Assembly: GCA_029216955.1 (NCBI GenBank)
Contig: JANAVB010007000.1
Location: 62,001 to 126,000 of the forward strand
DNA from: Iris pallida
Lineage: Eukaryota; Streptophyta; Magnoliopsida; Asparagales; Iridaceae
DNA length: 64,000 nt
Reading direction: 5' to 3'
The notes beneath the pieces were generated by a model. The model was not told the origin of the DNA and did not search any database. It saw only the letters and a list, made by a program, of their open reading frames with translations. The position numbers and the translations under genes were made by a program. Shown piece by piece: positions 33,421-46,995 of this stretch. The first letter of the stretch is position 1; every line of letters begins with the position of its first letter.

Positions 33421-35652
33421 AAAGAGAGGGGTAAAGAGAGTGTAGAGAGAGGGGGAATCAGGTCTTGGGGGAGGGGGTATCCCTGTTCAGTCACTTAACA
33501 GTGACTGAACACACACACAATCACACACAACACACACACACTGCCACACACAAACACACACACACACTGTCACACATACACACATGTGTATATACACATA
33601 TATACACATGTATACACACCCTAATCCCTCATACACCCTCACATACATATATACAATACGTATACATACTAAAAACATATAATAACATGTATAAAAATGC
33701 ATAAAATGGCAATTGAAATTGGTTTTGGAAAAACTGGAATAAATTCCAGAAATCTGGAATTGGGTTTTACCCAGGTTTTGGGGGTAATTCGATTTTGAAC
33801 CACAAAATCGAACTAAGGTTAGTGTCCATTGGTTGGTAATGGTAGGGTAGGGTCTATACTAGTGTCCTAGGTGCCTGAGACACGACCACGACACGTTTTG
33901 GTGTGTCGGACACGCAAAAATCAAAATCAGGTAAAATCTAGGGCACGCGAAGGGCTGATGTTTGTGTGTCTCGTACTCACGACACAAGACACGTCGTGTC
34001 TCGTGCTCATGGGGAAAGGTTCGCCTAGGGGCCCCCTAGGTGTCCACGGTCCTGATTTGTGTCCACGTGTGTCCGTGTCCGAGATACGAGCACGTATCAG
34101 TAGCTCTGATACGTGTGTGCGCAGTATAGTGTAGGGTCATTGCGAGTGTGATTTCTCACTCGACACGACACCAACGTGTCTGAAACTTTGGGAGGGGTGT
34201 GTCAGACACTGCCCCAACCCTCAGGCCAAGTTTCGTGTGTCCACGTCGCGTGTCGTGTCCGTACGAGAAGTCTGGTAGCAGGGGAGGCTGCACAGTCTCG
34301 TGCGCGCGTGTCGAGGGGTCGTGTGCTCCACACGGGGCACGTGGGGCCACGTGCTCGTGTCAGGGGGTCGGCCTAGGGTCTAGGTTTGTGTCTTCGTGTC
34401 TGTATTATGTCCACAATGGGTGTGGACACAATACACAGCATCAAACAGTTAGGTTTTACAGTGTGTCAGTGTGTGCTGAAATCAGTGATTTTGTGTCCAA
34501 TTTGGACACGAAACGTGTCCTGTTTTGTGCTCAGTCAAGTGGAAAAGTGACCTAGGGATCTAGGGCTACCCAAATACCAATTTTGTTTTGAAAAACATTA
34601 ACAAAATGTTCTATGTGGCATTTCACCAAACACCTAGTTTCAAACATAGATACGTGTCCGATACGGACACCAAACCACATAAAAATCCTACCAAACTTGA
34701 CCTACATGACCATGGTATCCTAATGCATGCAACCATGAAGAGAAATCACTATTTTGATAGGGTTTAGAACACTTTACCTATATGTGCAAAATCATGAAAA
34801 TCAACCTTCTAGGGGGGGTTTCCTCTTCACTTTGGGGTGTCCAAATCCTTGTGCAACCTTGCTACTAAGCCTCCTTTAGCATCCTCAAGTGTAGGGGTTC
34901 CAACGCAACAAACGGGGCTCAATTTGGTGAAGGAATGAAGAAGTTATGGCTTTGTGAAGTTGAGGGAAAAATGGGTTTTCAATACATTGAAAATGAGGCT
35001 CTTTGTGAAGATGGGGGTGTTCATATAGGGGGGGGGCATGCTTGGCCGGCCATGGGGGTTGGTTTAGGGTTAGGATCAATGGTTGTGGGCTCTCCAACAA
35101 GTTTCAAAGCTATCCTATGGCTAGGATTCATTCTACATAACTTTATGTAAAATATCTAAATAAAATATCTAATGTAAATATCTAACATGAAATATCTAGA
35201 TATTTAGCTCTAACATTACTTTAGTTAAACCCATCTAACTTAGTCTCTAGGTCATGACTAACATCTAGATTAGGGCTAAACTAGGTTAGTAACTAACATG
35301 ACACTAATCAATTAATTAAATAATAATAAATCACATAAATCCAAATAATTCCAAATAAATCCTAGAAAATTACCAAAATATCCTTTAGGCTAAAAATCAC
35401 TAATTTGGTGTTCTAAGCCTATGGCTAAGCTCTCATGGGCATGGCAACTTCTAGGTTAGAGAAAACTAGGGTTTACACTAAGTTATATTAACCAAAATCA
35501 CAAAGTCATAAGTCATGACTTAGCATGACTTTAGAAATGGTTTAACTTAACTGAAATCACCAGAAAATCATACCATGACTAAAATACCACTAATAAATAA
35601 TAAAAATAATAAATTTTCAAAAATCCCCAATTTCAGAAAACAGGGTGTTACA

Positions 35653-37896
35653 AGTCTACCCACCTTAAAATAATTTCGTCCTCGAAATTTAGATGGTCGT
35701 ACTCCTCCTAGGTCAAACCTCCAACAATCAGGGACGAAGCCACTACCTAGGCAACATACAAGGTCAATAAGCAAAATATGGGTAGTAGACCTATACTGGG
35801 TCATGTCCAAAAATTGGTTGGTAGTTTTAGGTCATAGGGTGTCCTTAATTCAAATCGAAGCCAAAAGTAACTCCATGGGGTAAATCAGGGTGGAGTCTCA
35901 GGTCAGGAAAATCGTACTAAGCAAATGAAGCACACAATGGTATGCTTGAGTGGCACACTAAGGTCATGGGTGTAGTATGTCATGTCTAGGTCACGTATGT
36001 GAAATCAGTTTTGGGAAAACAACTAGTCTTGTGCTTCAAATTTAAAAGTCACGGTAATATGTCTACGATGATCATATTTTAGAGTGGGAAGAGTCTATGG
36101 CCTGATTGAACCAAAAATTGTGATACAATAGTGGTACCAGGGGGACAGGTTAAATGGGACAGTCTGCGGTCTCATCTAAGTGCACTAGTCATTCTAGATC
36201 AAGACTGTCCTATGGTATCAAAACGTACAAGCAATCTAGGGTGTCCTAATTGGGAAGGGTAAAGGAACAACAATCATCACGGCTGTAGGGCCGTCTACCA
36301 TCCTATATGAAAAATTGTCATCAACAAGTAACTGAGAAACCATAAAAAGTTACTATTCCATAAAGTGGAAAAAGAAAATTAAAAAATTTAGGCACAACAA
36401 TCACAAATAGATTTTAGTCTTGGCACGATCTAAGTTGATCAATTTCAGGATAAATCGAGATTTGGGCAAGATGGAAAATCAATGAAATCAAGTACGAGCA
36501 TCCAATGATGAAAATCCAGGTCATGATAAATTTTAATTCAACTGGATATGAATACGAGGTTCATAGACGATAAAAATAATTTCAAGGAGAATTGTCAAGG
36601 CTGTTGCGGATAAGATTTTAGGGCAAGTTAAATTATATCTCCATCCACGTAGATTAATATACGAAAAGCGAACCAAAACGCAATAGGTTGATCAGACCAT
36701 CATGCGCCGGTTCTGATTAGACAATATGTTAGTAGGTGCGCACCCAATAAAATATATCATGATCAAGCTCAAAAAAGGATAAGCTTGTAAAACTAAGGAT
36801 AAATTCATAGCATAAGATATAAGTAAGGGTGGAAATGATGAAAGAAGATACATAGTCCAAGATTCTTAACCAATCGGGTCAAGCATTCAAGGTAAGGTAC
36901 AAGGTTAAGTATTTGAGGGTTCAAGCAGAACACCATCACATGCCAGGTCGAAAGAATTGAGCCAAGGTGGATCTCTAATTGAAATAAGAATTAATTTAGT
37001 ATCATGGTAGAGGTTATAGTTTAGCCATTTGACCAGAAAATTATATCAAGATAATGGAGTACAAGGAGACGGGTTTTTGTAGGACATGGAATACCTACAT
37101 GAAGGTAGGCTAGTCTAGGTCTTACATGTGAAGTTTGTTGGAAGGTAACAGCTAGTATTATACTCTGAATACCTAAGTCATGGTAAAGGACGTCCAAGGA
37201 TCTAGAATAGAAAGTGGGAGTTCGAGACGTGACAAATTGATGCAAAAATTGAAGAAGATCAAATTAACTCATGAAATAAAATTAATCAGGAATCTAGTAA
37301 ATAATTTATGAACACAGTACTAGGGATAGATAGGCTATTAGATGAATATAGTTAGGGTTCGATCAATCAAAGGTCAAGGTTAGAAGGTCTCAATAAAGTC
37401 TTGATTTGAGGAAATGTCGAGTAAGTCAGGTTTGGGATACAGTCACATAGATTGGTAGAAAGAGTTTAAGCAAGATACAAAATAGAGAGGACAGTTCATT
37501 TTAATGAAAGGCAATTAGCAAGAGGATTAGATGGCAAGAAACAAATAAAAGTTTTCTCATAATTGTGATTGAGTACCCCAAAAATAAAAGATATTAATTT
37601 AACACTAAGAATTTAAAATCAACAACTACAAAAATTTGAAAATCATCAACTAACACCAAGATCCAAGTTCTACAGTGAATCCTCCAAAATCAAATTCAAT
37701 CAAGGGAAAAGGAATTTAAATAGTAATTTCAAATGAGATTCTCAAGGGTCATCCCAGGAATCTCTCAAAGTATCCTAGCAGTGATTGAGTATCCACTCTC
37801 TAAGCCTATTCCTCAAATCCTATCGCAGGCTGTAGTGATACTCTAGTTCGAATACCACTACATAAACTCGACCTGCATGGGCCACCACTAAAAACG
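35653..37896 (-). mobile_element. element D internal region, non-coding
   Basis: 2244 bases with the polypurine region (plus-strand complement at 35653-35690, including the TTTCG/CGAAA palindrome) at one end and the non-iMet primer-region block (37868-37894) at the other. Parts of 36300-36500 align with TE2 at 11500-11830, upstream of its gag. No protein motif is present, so D is non-autonomous. Confidence 0.8.
37868..37894 (-). promoter_or_regulatory. conserved block at primer-site position, element D
   Basis: The minus strand reads TTTTTAGTGG then TGGCCCATGCAGG two bases after the LTR end. It is not the tRNA-iMet complement. The same block follows the 5' LTRs of TE1, TE2 and C. Confidence 0.6.
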
Positions 37897-40087
37897 TGTC
37901 ACGACCCGCACCCACTGTTAGGGTACGAGAACGTAACAACGCCCAGCCTACGCCGCAGTGTCGGCGGTAGAACGCTGTCCTAGGTCAATCATCTATCAAT
38001 ACCAAAGTACCTGTACAGTTTATACTCTCCGAATGGAGGTGACATAACAATATACATCTCAATCACATCTAGGGTAGAAGAACGAAAGACAGAAGATAGA
38101 TAGTAACTCAAAGAGAACCATAGCATAGATGAAATAAGTCTAAGTGTCTAGGATAACATAACATCAGAATGTCAGCTCATAATACAATAAGTCTAAGAGT
38201 CTATACATCTCCACATCTCAAAATACAACTCAGATGTGAGACAAAAAGATAATACCGAAAGACTGTCTAGCTAAACTGGTCTAGACTACTGGAACATCCT
38301 CCTCAGCTGTAGGTGGATCCTGCTGAGGGTCCACAACATAGGTGTCATCTAGTCCTGCTCCGTAATAGGTAGACACCAGGGCCTCATCCTCATCCTCTGT
38401 AATATTTTCAACAGGTCCAATCAGGACGGGAACGAGCACAATACATCTCACGCAGTGCATAGCAGGTTAGGAAATACGATACAGGCAATAGAGTAAGATA
38501 CATGAACTGCTGAAAGGAAATATACGCTGTAAAAGAGATAGCTGTAATGAAATATCTACGGTATATAGAGAACTGTAAGTGACTAGTGATGTAGAGCACA
38601 AGATAGGCATGTGAATGGCTAGAATTTATACATGATTACACTACTGAGTTTGCACATGATTACACTACTTTGGAATTATTCACATGTCCACTTCTACTCC
38701 CCCGTTTTCCCCAATCAATACACAAGGATCTATACAAGTTACGTTATTGTACATGATATCACATGGGGCCCATGAAAGGGTGCACATGATAGTATACATG
38801 AGGGCTCAGTAAACATGAGAGTACATGATCACATGAGTGCACATGAATAATAGAAGCATGGGAGTACATGATGATAGTGAAACACACATAACATGAAGTA
38901 CCCGATGCTCCCGAGGGGGATAACATCTCATGTAAAGATCCATATAGTACCAATCCGTGTTACCAACGTGACAGCAACAAGTAAAGTAATCTAGAGCAAG
39001 AAGTAAAGCCTGAACAAGTATGAAACGGTCAGAGAATGTACTCGCCTAATAACTGAATGTCTGAAGAGGATATACTGTCTGAGGAGAGGTGTATGGCTCC
39101 TAATCAGAGCAATATAAGTCACAATGTATCCACAATGGTAAAAATAAAGTATACAATGCACACTACATGATTCTAGGTCAATCTGGTCAAAAGTCAACTC
39201 TAATAGTCAAACTAGGTCACAGGAAGTCACACTAAGTCAAATGAGGTTAAACAAGATCAAACAAGGTCAAACAAGTTTAATCTAGGTTGAAGTCAACTCA
39301 TGGTCAACACTCTAATCAAACTAGTCAAATACTAGTCAACATGATCAATCTGGATCAAGTCTAGATCAAACTTAGACCAACTAAGGTTTTGGTTGGTCAT
39401 AGACTAGTTAACAGGGTAATTAGGTCAAGGGTCAACTATTTAAGTCAAACTCTATAAGGTTACTTAACTAACCATAGGCTAACCTGTTTTAGGATACCTA
39501 GGATACCATTCTACAAGGCTAAGGTATAACCAACTTCCTATACAAGTACATCACATATAAATATATATAGTACAACACCAAACTTAATCTTATAATCAAG
39601 CTAAACCATAGTCTAACTCAATCAAGACTCAACTCTAAGTATCCTACTTTACCCCATGCATATCTTCACTCTATATAGGGCTATCTATATAACCAAGTCA
39701 TAAATAATACCCTTATATAGGTCAAAGTCTAAACCAACTAGTCAATAGTCTAGGGTTTAGTCAAACTTAGGTCACCAAGTCATTTAGAGTCCATCCAACT
39801 ATTTCTAGGTCAATTTGGTTAAGGTTTGACCTATAGTTGACTTTGGTCAACCATGGTCAAACTTGTAGTCTAACTAGGTCTAATAGGCCTAAGGTCAGGT
39901 CTAACTCATTAGTCATGGGCCATAGGCCGTAGGCTAGTGTCTCTTGGGCTCTCAATATAGGTATCCATATCTATACCTATATACAATATACATATACCAA
40001 TATATAGATACCTATATACATAACCATGGGCTATAATATCTAAATACCATATATAGGGATCTATATAGTTTTCTATAGGCAATACCA

Positions 40088-40162
<75 letters not shown>

Positions 40163-42701
40163 CCACTATATATATATATATATATATATCCACTATATAT
40201 ATATAACATATATATATACCCTCTATATATAATACCACATATATATACACTATATATATACATAATATATATACCCAATATATAAACAATATTTATATCA
40301 ATATATATAACCACACATATATATTCCTATATATATATATATCAACCCAATACCATATCCATATATATAACCTATATTTGATCTAGTAAAATATATATAT
40401 ATATATCATATATATATGTATATATATATATATCTATATATATACACAACCTATATATATATTATATATATAAAGAGAGGGGTAAAGAGAGTGTAGAGAG
40501 AGGGGGAATCAGGTCTTGGGGGGGGGGGTGTCCCTGTTCAGTCACTTAACAGTGACTGAACACACACACAATCACACACAACACACACACACTGCCACAC
40601 ACAAACACACACACACTGTCACACATACACACATGTGTATATACACATATATACACATGTATACACACCCTAATCCCTCATACACCCTCACATACATATA
40701 TACAATACGTATACATACTAAAAACATATAATAACATGTATAAAAATGCATAAAATGGCAATTGAAATTGGTTTTGGAAAAACTGGAATAAATTCCAGAA
40801 ATCTGGAATTGGGTTTTACCCAGGTTTTGGGGGTAATTCGATTTCGAACCACAAAATCGAACTAAGGTTAGTGTCCATTGGTTGGTAATGGTAGGGTAGG
40901 GTCTATACTAGTGTCCTAGGTGCCTGAGACACGACCACGACACGTTTTGGTGTGTCGGACACGCAAAAATCAAAATCAGGTAAAATCTAGGGCACGCGAA
41001 GGGCTGATGTTTGTGTGTCTCGTACTCACGACACAAGACACGTCGTGTCTCGTGCTCATGGGGGAAGGTTCGCCTAGGGGTCCCCTAGGTGTCCACGGTC
41101 CTGATTTGTGTCCACGTGTGTCCATGTCCGAGATACGAGCACGTATCAGTAGCTCTGATACGTGTGTGCGCAGTATAGTGTAGGGTCATTACGAGTGTGA
41201 TTTCTCACTCGAAACGACACCAACGTGTCTGAAACTTTGGGAGGGGTGTGTCAGACACTGCCCCAACCCTCAGGCCAAGTTTCGTGTGTCCACGTCGCGT
41301 GTCGTGTCCGCACGAGAAGTCTGGTAGCAGGAGAGGCTGCACAGTCTCGTGCGCGCGTGTCGAGGGGTCGTGTGCTCCACACGGGGCACGTGGGGCCACG
41401 TGCTCGTGTCAGGGGGTCGGCCTAGGGTCTAGGTTTGTGTCCTCGTGTCTGTATTGTGTCCACAATGGGTGTGGACACAATACACAGCATCAAACAGTTA
41501 GGTTTTACAGTGTGTCAGTGTGTGCTGAAATCAGTGATTTCGTGTCCAATTTGGACACGAAACGTGTCCTGTTTTGTGCTCAGTCAAGTGGAAAAGTGAC
41601 CTAGGGATCTAGGGCTACCCAAATACCAATTTTGTTTTGAAAAACATTAACAAAATGTTCTATGTGGCATTTCACCAAACACCTAGTTTCAAACATAGAT
41701 ACGTGTCCGATACGGACACCAAACCACATAAAAATCCTACCAAACTTGACCTACATGACCATGGTATCCTAATGCATGCAACCATGAAGAGAAATCACTA
41801 TTTTGATAGGGTTTAGAACACTTTACCTATATGTGCAAAATCATGAAAATCAACCTTCTAGGGGGGGTTTCCTCTTCACTTTGGGGTGTCCAAATCCTTG
41901 TGCAACCTTGCTACTAAGCCTCCTTTAGCATCCTCAAGTGTAGGGGGTTCCAACGCAACAAACGGGGCTCAATTTGGTGAAGGAATGAAGAAGTTATGGC
42001 TTTGTGAAGTTGAGGGAAAAATGGGTTTTCAATACATTGAAAATGAGGCTCTTTGTGAAGATGGGGGTGTTCATATAGGGGGGGGCATGCTTGGCCGGCC
42101 ATGGGGGTTGGTTTAGGGTTAGGATCAATGGTTGTGGGCTCTCCAACAAGTTTCAAAGCTATCCTATGGCTAGGATTCATTCTACATAACTTTATGTAAA
42201 ATATCTAAATAAAATATCTAATGTAAATATCTAACATGAAATATCTAGATATTTAGCTCTAACATTACTTTAGTTAAACCCATCTAACTTAGTCTCTAGG
42301 TCATGACTAACATCTAGATTAGGGCTAAACTAGGTTAGTAACTAACATGACACTAATCAATTAATTAAATAATAATAAATCACATAAATCCAAATAATTC
42401 CAAATAAATCCTAGAAAATTACCAAAATACCCTTTAGGCTAAAAATCACTAATTTGGTGTTCTAAGCCTATGGCTAAGCTCTCATGGGCATGGCAACTTC
42501 TAGGTTAGAGAAAACTAGGGTTTACACTAAGTTATATTAACCAAAATCACAAAGTCATAAGTCATGACTTAGCATGACTTTAGAAATGGTTTAACTTAAC
42601 TGAAATCACCAGAAAATCATACCATGACTAAAATACCACTAATAAATAATAAAAATAATAAATTTTCAAAAATCCCCAATTTCAGAAAACAGGGTGTTAC
42701 A
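37897..42701 (-). mobile_element. element D 5' LTR (4.81 kb)
   Basis: Near-identical partner of 30768-35652. Its right end, GGGTGTTACA, is followed by the CGTAC target duplication. Stem-loop arms are at 38608-38616 and 38678-38686. Confidence 0.9.
38281..38460 (-). CDS. 59-aa LTR-encoded acidic ORF (element D, 5' LTR copy)
   Basis: The reading frame is identical to that at 31152-31331. In the 5' LTR it would lie in the transcribed leader if transcription begins after the TTGAC array near 39150. It is then upstream of where gag would start, so it could act as an upstream ORF. Confidence 0.45.
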   Translation of the reverse strand: MHCVRCIVLVPVLIGPVENITEDEDEALVSTYYGAGLDDTYVVDPQQDPPTAEEDVPVV

Positions 42702-42706
42702 CGTAC
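42702..42706. repeat. target site duplication of element D (right)
   Basis: CGTAC, matching 30763-30767. Confidence 0.95.
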
Positions 42707-43507
42707 CCCTGCTGGTTAAGAAGACCCTCTGCAACAGCCTCCAATTAACCTCCAGAAAGGAATCGGTTTTTGTTGTAGCGGAAAGGGTGCGACTTCCAAG
42801 TAGGCCATTTTGTGAAGCCGACCCCGATAGGGGAATGATCGCTCTTTCCAGCAACCAGGCCCTCTGTCACAGAGTTTGGGAAGCAACGGAACCACTCCAT
42901 ATTTTTTAGAGCTCTGTCCAGCTGACAAGCAACTCTGTTGTTGACAGCTTTGTTATGTCAAGTCCAGATGTGTCCAGTTCGCTCCAAGTCCTGTAGGCCC
43001 AACTAAAAAAGACACCTCTGGAAATCATACAGGATCCGATCTGGAACATGTCTGCCTTCCACCTTCTCCCTTCTGTGAAGGAGGGCGTTGAAATCACCCA
43101 TCAAGAGCAGAGGGAGGTGTAAAGATTCAGCAGTAGTAGCCACTCTGGCTATATCCCTCCAAAGGCCCTCCCGACGTCGCCTGTCGTTGTGGCTATAAAC
43201 TGCCCCCAACAAGAACCAAAAACCACCCTTATTAGAGAAGGAAATACCAATCAGCTGCTCCGACATCAGGACCAGATCCCCGTCCCAGTTGTTGCTATGC
43301 CATCTAACCCAGATCCTTGCCATGTCGTATATCGCCAAGTTGTAAAGCTGGACCCAAGTGGGGGGAGTCCGGCGAAAGCGTCCTCTCCCTTTTGATCTTG
43401 GTTTCCAGAAGCATTGATATGTCACACTTCTCTCTACATAAGACCTCACTAATCTCTCTCCATCGCCCTAAGGAGCAAGCACATATGACATTCCAGGCGA
43501 TCACTGC
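42707..43507 (-). pseudogene. LINE1 ORF2, endonuclease part (right fragment)
   Basis: The minus strand encodes an L1-type apurinic-like endonuclease: CDISMLLETKIK, a GAVYSHNDRRRREGLWRDIA segment and MGDFNALLHRREK, each matching LINE2. The ORF2 start that is ATG in LINE2 reads ATA here, and frame changes and stops follow. It continues at 30767 on the far side of element D. Confidence 0.85.
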
Positions 43508-43509
43508 TA

Positions 43510-45501
43510 TTAATTAATGAGCGGCATGTACGTCCCCCTGAATTTCTTTCTAGACCAGTACCCGGGGATGGTACTACGTCCGTCTGATCCCTGTCCTCCT
43601 CCATACCTGAGGTCGTAGAATGTTGAAATGTTGACTGAGTGAGCATCAGGGACCATGCAGGGTTGTCCACACATAGCGCCTCGCGGCCGCCAGCCATGTG
43701 GTCATCCGCACGAGGCTGCCCGTCACAGAGCGGTCCAGCGTGCCTCTTCCTACTATAGACCCTTTCCTCGGAAGGTCCCCCCTCCTCCCTATACGCACGC
43801 CCTGAGGACAACATTCCCCTGGTGACCATGTTCCTCTGGGCTGAGAAAGTGACCAGAGCCCACTCAGGGAACCCATGATGAGGAGAAGTGTGCTGATCCT
43901 GGTTGTTGGCGTCAACCATCTGCCAGTCCTCCTCTAGTCTGTCTTCCTTTTCAGGCACTTCCTTCCTGATACTCTCCGACTCCCGGGGTGAGTCTGGAAC
44001 CAGATCCGTCGCCAGGGGTGACGTAGCCTTTTGCCTGCTAGTCGGGCAGGTACTAGTGGAATGTCTAAAGCAGGCACAGTCGAAACAGGCCGGGGGGACA
44101 TATTCATACTCGACAGTTGTGTGAGAACCTCCCCCGACGAAATTTCATACTCCAGTAGCCTGGGAAGCTCTCCACCCGCCCTGATCTCAACGAAGATCCG
44201 GACATACATCAGTCTCGACCTAAAGGATGTAGCATCATCAGCCTTTATCGGCTTGTACACCAAGCTGGCTAGTCTCATAAGCAGTTGAATGTTTCGGTAC
44301 TTGACTAAAAACTCAGGAAAGCGAATCCAGACAAGAATAGTATTGAGGGTGTCCTTCTCATATCTCAGATCTGGCGTCCACTCCTTATTGATAATCAGTC
44401 TTCCATTAAACGTCCAAAGACCTCCATGGATGATTCTGGCGACGTCTTCTGCCAAGCCAAACTTGACATAGTAGAACCCATTCTCCCTGGTGAAAGTCTT
44501 TATGCTACCATTAGGCCGCCAGACACGTGCCGCATACGCCCGCATCTGTCCATAGAAGGGCATGTTCTCCAGAATATATATGACGATGGTGTTTTCCCAA
44601 AATGATGTAACCTCTGCTATCTCCTCCGCCAGGAACGGGGCGCACAAACTACTCTCGACCTTCTTCGGAGGAACGAACTCTATTGTCGAGGGATTGCTAG
44701 GGCCTCCTGGAGAGCATATATCAGCCCAAGATTTCCCTACTGGCCGCGAAGGAGATCCCGATGTCCAAGTGGCGGACCTTGGAGGGGAGGGTCCGTGGCC
44801 CTGGCCTCCCATAGCGATAACACTACCTTTACCCTTCTCCATTGCCGTCGCCTTGCGTCTACACCCCTACACCGTACTGCCAGTTCCCCCACCAACCTGA
44901 GTTCCCCGAAGTGACGCGCCACCCAGGGAGGGGCACAGGGGAGCACCTTGACCCACATGTGGCTTCCTCGGCCCCGATCCCGGCCCCGTCGTACTCCTGA
45001 CAGGGATGTTGTGCACCATCGATTGGAGGGACGGTCCTCTCCTCGCATCTGGTCGAGATCCAGCCTCTCTTCCCGAAGCCCTGTCCTCACGACGCCTCGT
45101 GACTGTCGTCCATCCCCCACCTTCCGATATCCCATCCTGTAGACCCGTCGAGGGGCCAGGTTGGAAAACATGAGAACCCTCCCCCCCCAGATTCGGACTC
45201 CACGCTGGTGTGTCGGTCCGCTCCTCCCCGCCCGCCATCGACATGTCGCTACCTGGTCGAGGACCACCCACGGCCGGGGGCCCCCTCCGACCAAGCCGAG
45301 CCCCCTGGCCACCACCGCGCCGGCTTGGAGGTCGCTGGGCGCGTCTACACACCCCCCGATCAATACATGGGGTTCCCACCCCCCCTCCGCCCGACCACCT
45401 GGGGGAGGGGGGCTGCCAGCCCGCCTGGGGGTCGCGCCGCTGTAGCGGTTGTAGCCGCGGTCGAACCCTTTTTAGCCGCTCTCCAATCTCCCGCCTGCCA
45501 T
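43510..45501 (-). pseudogene. LINE1 ORF1 (DUF4283-type), broken
   Basis: It begins ATGGCAGGCGGG at 45501, but the tenth codon is a stop and later frames change. 44842-43934 keeps the DUF4283-like nucleic-acid-binding region (VTSFWENTIVIYILENMPFY, ENGFYYVKFGLAEDVARI, LMYVRIFVEIRAGGELPR). The zinc knuckle seen in LINE2 is out of frame. The tail around 43958-43520 matches the C-terminus of LINE2 ORF1. Confidence 0.8.
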
Positions 45502-45594
45502 TTATATATATGTGTGTGTGTGTGCGCGCGCCAATGACGCCTAGTCTAGTGGTAAGGCATGCGACATGAACGGTAAGGAGATCAATTTCTAGTA

Positions 45595-45677
<83 letters not shown>

Positions 45678-45695
45678 TTCTACAATACATGGAAT
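45502..45695. repeat. TA/TG microsatellites flanking a SINE-like fragment
   Basis: TA then TG/CG repeats at 45502-45530, TG at 45593-45609, TA at about 45610-45636 and TG at 45637-45674. 45675-45875 is AT-rich and unclassified, with a short inverted repeat CATTGGAT/ATCCAATG near 45785. Confidence 0.85.
45531..45592 (+). mobile_element. SINE-like (tRNA-derived) head fragment
   Basis: TAGTCTAGTGG (45542-45552) fits the pol III A-box consensus, and GATCAATTTC (45580-45589) fits most of the B box at near-normal distance. No full tRNA fold or anticodon arm is evident, so this is more likely a SINE head than a tRNA gene. No tail is present; TG repeats follow. Confidence 0.35.
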
Positions 45696-45875
45696 GTATC
45701 AATACATCACAAACAATTGCATTAAAAATTGTGAAAGGTCTTTACTTTGACTGTTATTTTGACTTCGACTTTAATCTGAACCATTGGATCAACATCCAAT
45801 GATTCAGATTTGGAATGTATCGATACAAATTTTTACATGGAATGTATTGAAGAATTTTTCTATATATATATATTA

Positions 45876-46995
45876 TTTTTTTGGAAAAAGGTAAATTTTA
45901 TTCCAAATGAAAAGCCATAATCATACAACATACAATCTGAGTGGGACTCCCACTCAACACTCATCCATTCTCCATAGCGTTCACATCAAACTCAATGTTA
46001 TGGAGAATGCCAACCGGAGGTGTGACTAGTCCCTCAAAGATCCGGCGGTTTCGCTCCCGCCAAATATGCCAAACCGAAGCCGCCAGACGAACTCTAGCTG
46101 TACGAAACCAGTCCTGACCTCGACCCCTGCTATCTCGTATCACCGGGATGATGTCCCTAATGTATTTACCAGAGGCGCACACTCCCAATACCCGACTCTG
46201 CTCCGACCATATCTGCCATGCCAGAGTGCACTCGAAAAAGATATGTTTAATAGACTCAGGCTCCAAACAGCACAGCACACATTTTGGGTCCTACACTGGC
46301 ACTCCAAAAGAACTCAGGCGATCCCTCGTCAATAGGCGACCCAGAAGAAGCTTGTAAACACACAACTGCATCTTTCTGGCCAGACCCTTACACCAGACGA
46401 ACTTGTAATCAGAACTCAGAGGAAAGGTGTGCCGGATAAGATTGTAGCAACTACGGAACTGGAACTCCCTCGAGCCCGAAGATGCTCCAGGCGGCTCCTA
46501 AATCAACCGATCCGCAGGCAAAGCCGGATCAATGACTGTAGACATAATGAACCCTCCCAGCTCCTCAGTGTACCGATAAGATTCCGGCCTCCACTCTCCA
46601 TCTCGTAAGATCCGACTACACGTCAGACCTCGCCTGTACTCCGTGTGAGTCGGGGATCCCCTAATGTCTAGCAACGAACGCCGACCAATCCAAGGGTCCC
46701 GCCAGAGGTCCGTGCCCGACCCATCCTTCATGACCCTCCGGATAGCAGACTTGAGCACACCCCTGTGTCTCAGGACAGTCTTGAACGTGACAGAATGGTT
46801 GTTATCAGGAGAACACGTCCAAAAATTGCCCTGCTTCACGTATCTGCTGTGCATCCAGTCCGCCCAAAGAGACCCCCCGCTAACGAATCTCCAGGCCAGC
46901 TTGAGCGCAGAGGCCTCCCTGATCTCCAGCAACGGCCTGAGCCCCACACCTCCCTCCTTCCTGGGACGACAGAGCTGCTCCTACGAGATCGCATG
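45876..46995 (-). pseudogene. LINE2 ORF2 C-terminal part and 3' UTR
   Basis: After a frameshift near 46990, the frame continues LRPLLEIREASALKLAWRF to 46498, where a stop interrupts. It resumes with a zf-RVT-like segment (CCLEPESIKHIFFECTLAWQ, LAASVWHIWRERNRRIFEG) ending at 45961. A TAG at about 46970 also breaks the frame. The element ends in a short A tail (plus-strand T run 45876-45882) next to TA repeats. Confidence 0.75.

Larger units (their letters stand above)
30768..35652 (-). mobile_element. element D 3' LTR (4.89 kb)
   Basis: The minus strand starts TGTAACACCC and ends ...GTCGTGACA. It is nearly identical to 37897-42701: only scattered single-base differences over several kb by eye, plus a (TA)n length difference that explains most of the 80-base size gap. 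From its start it holds a CG-rich GTGTCC/ACGTG block (33880-34680), CA/TA microsatellites, the TTGAC array (about 32040-32260), the stem-loop, the acidic ORF and the CG hairpin. Confidence 0.9.

Noticed and set aside
33871..34555. ORFs of 60-118 codons in the CG-rich part of the D LTR
   Set aside because: Several overlapping frames on both strands are open because stop codons are rare in CG-rich repeats; no protein resemblance.
45542..45592. Functional tRNA gene
   Set aside because: Pol III boxes are present, but there is no acceptor stem, anticodon arm or terminator-like T run at the right place.
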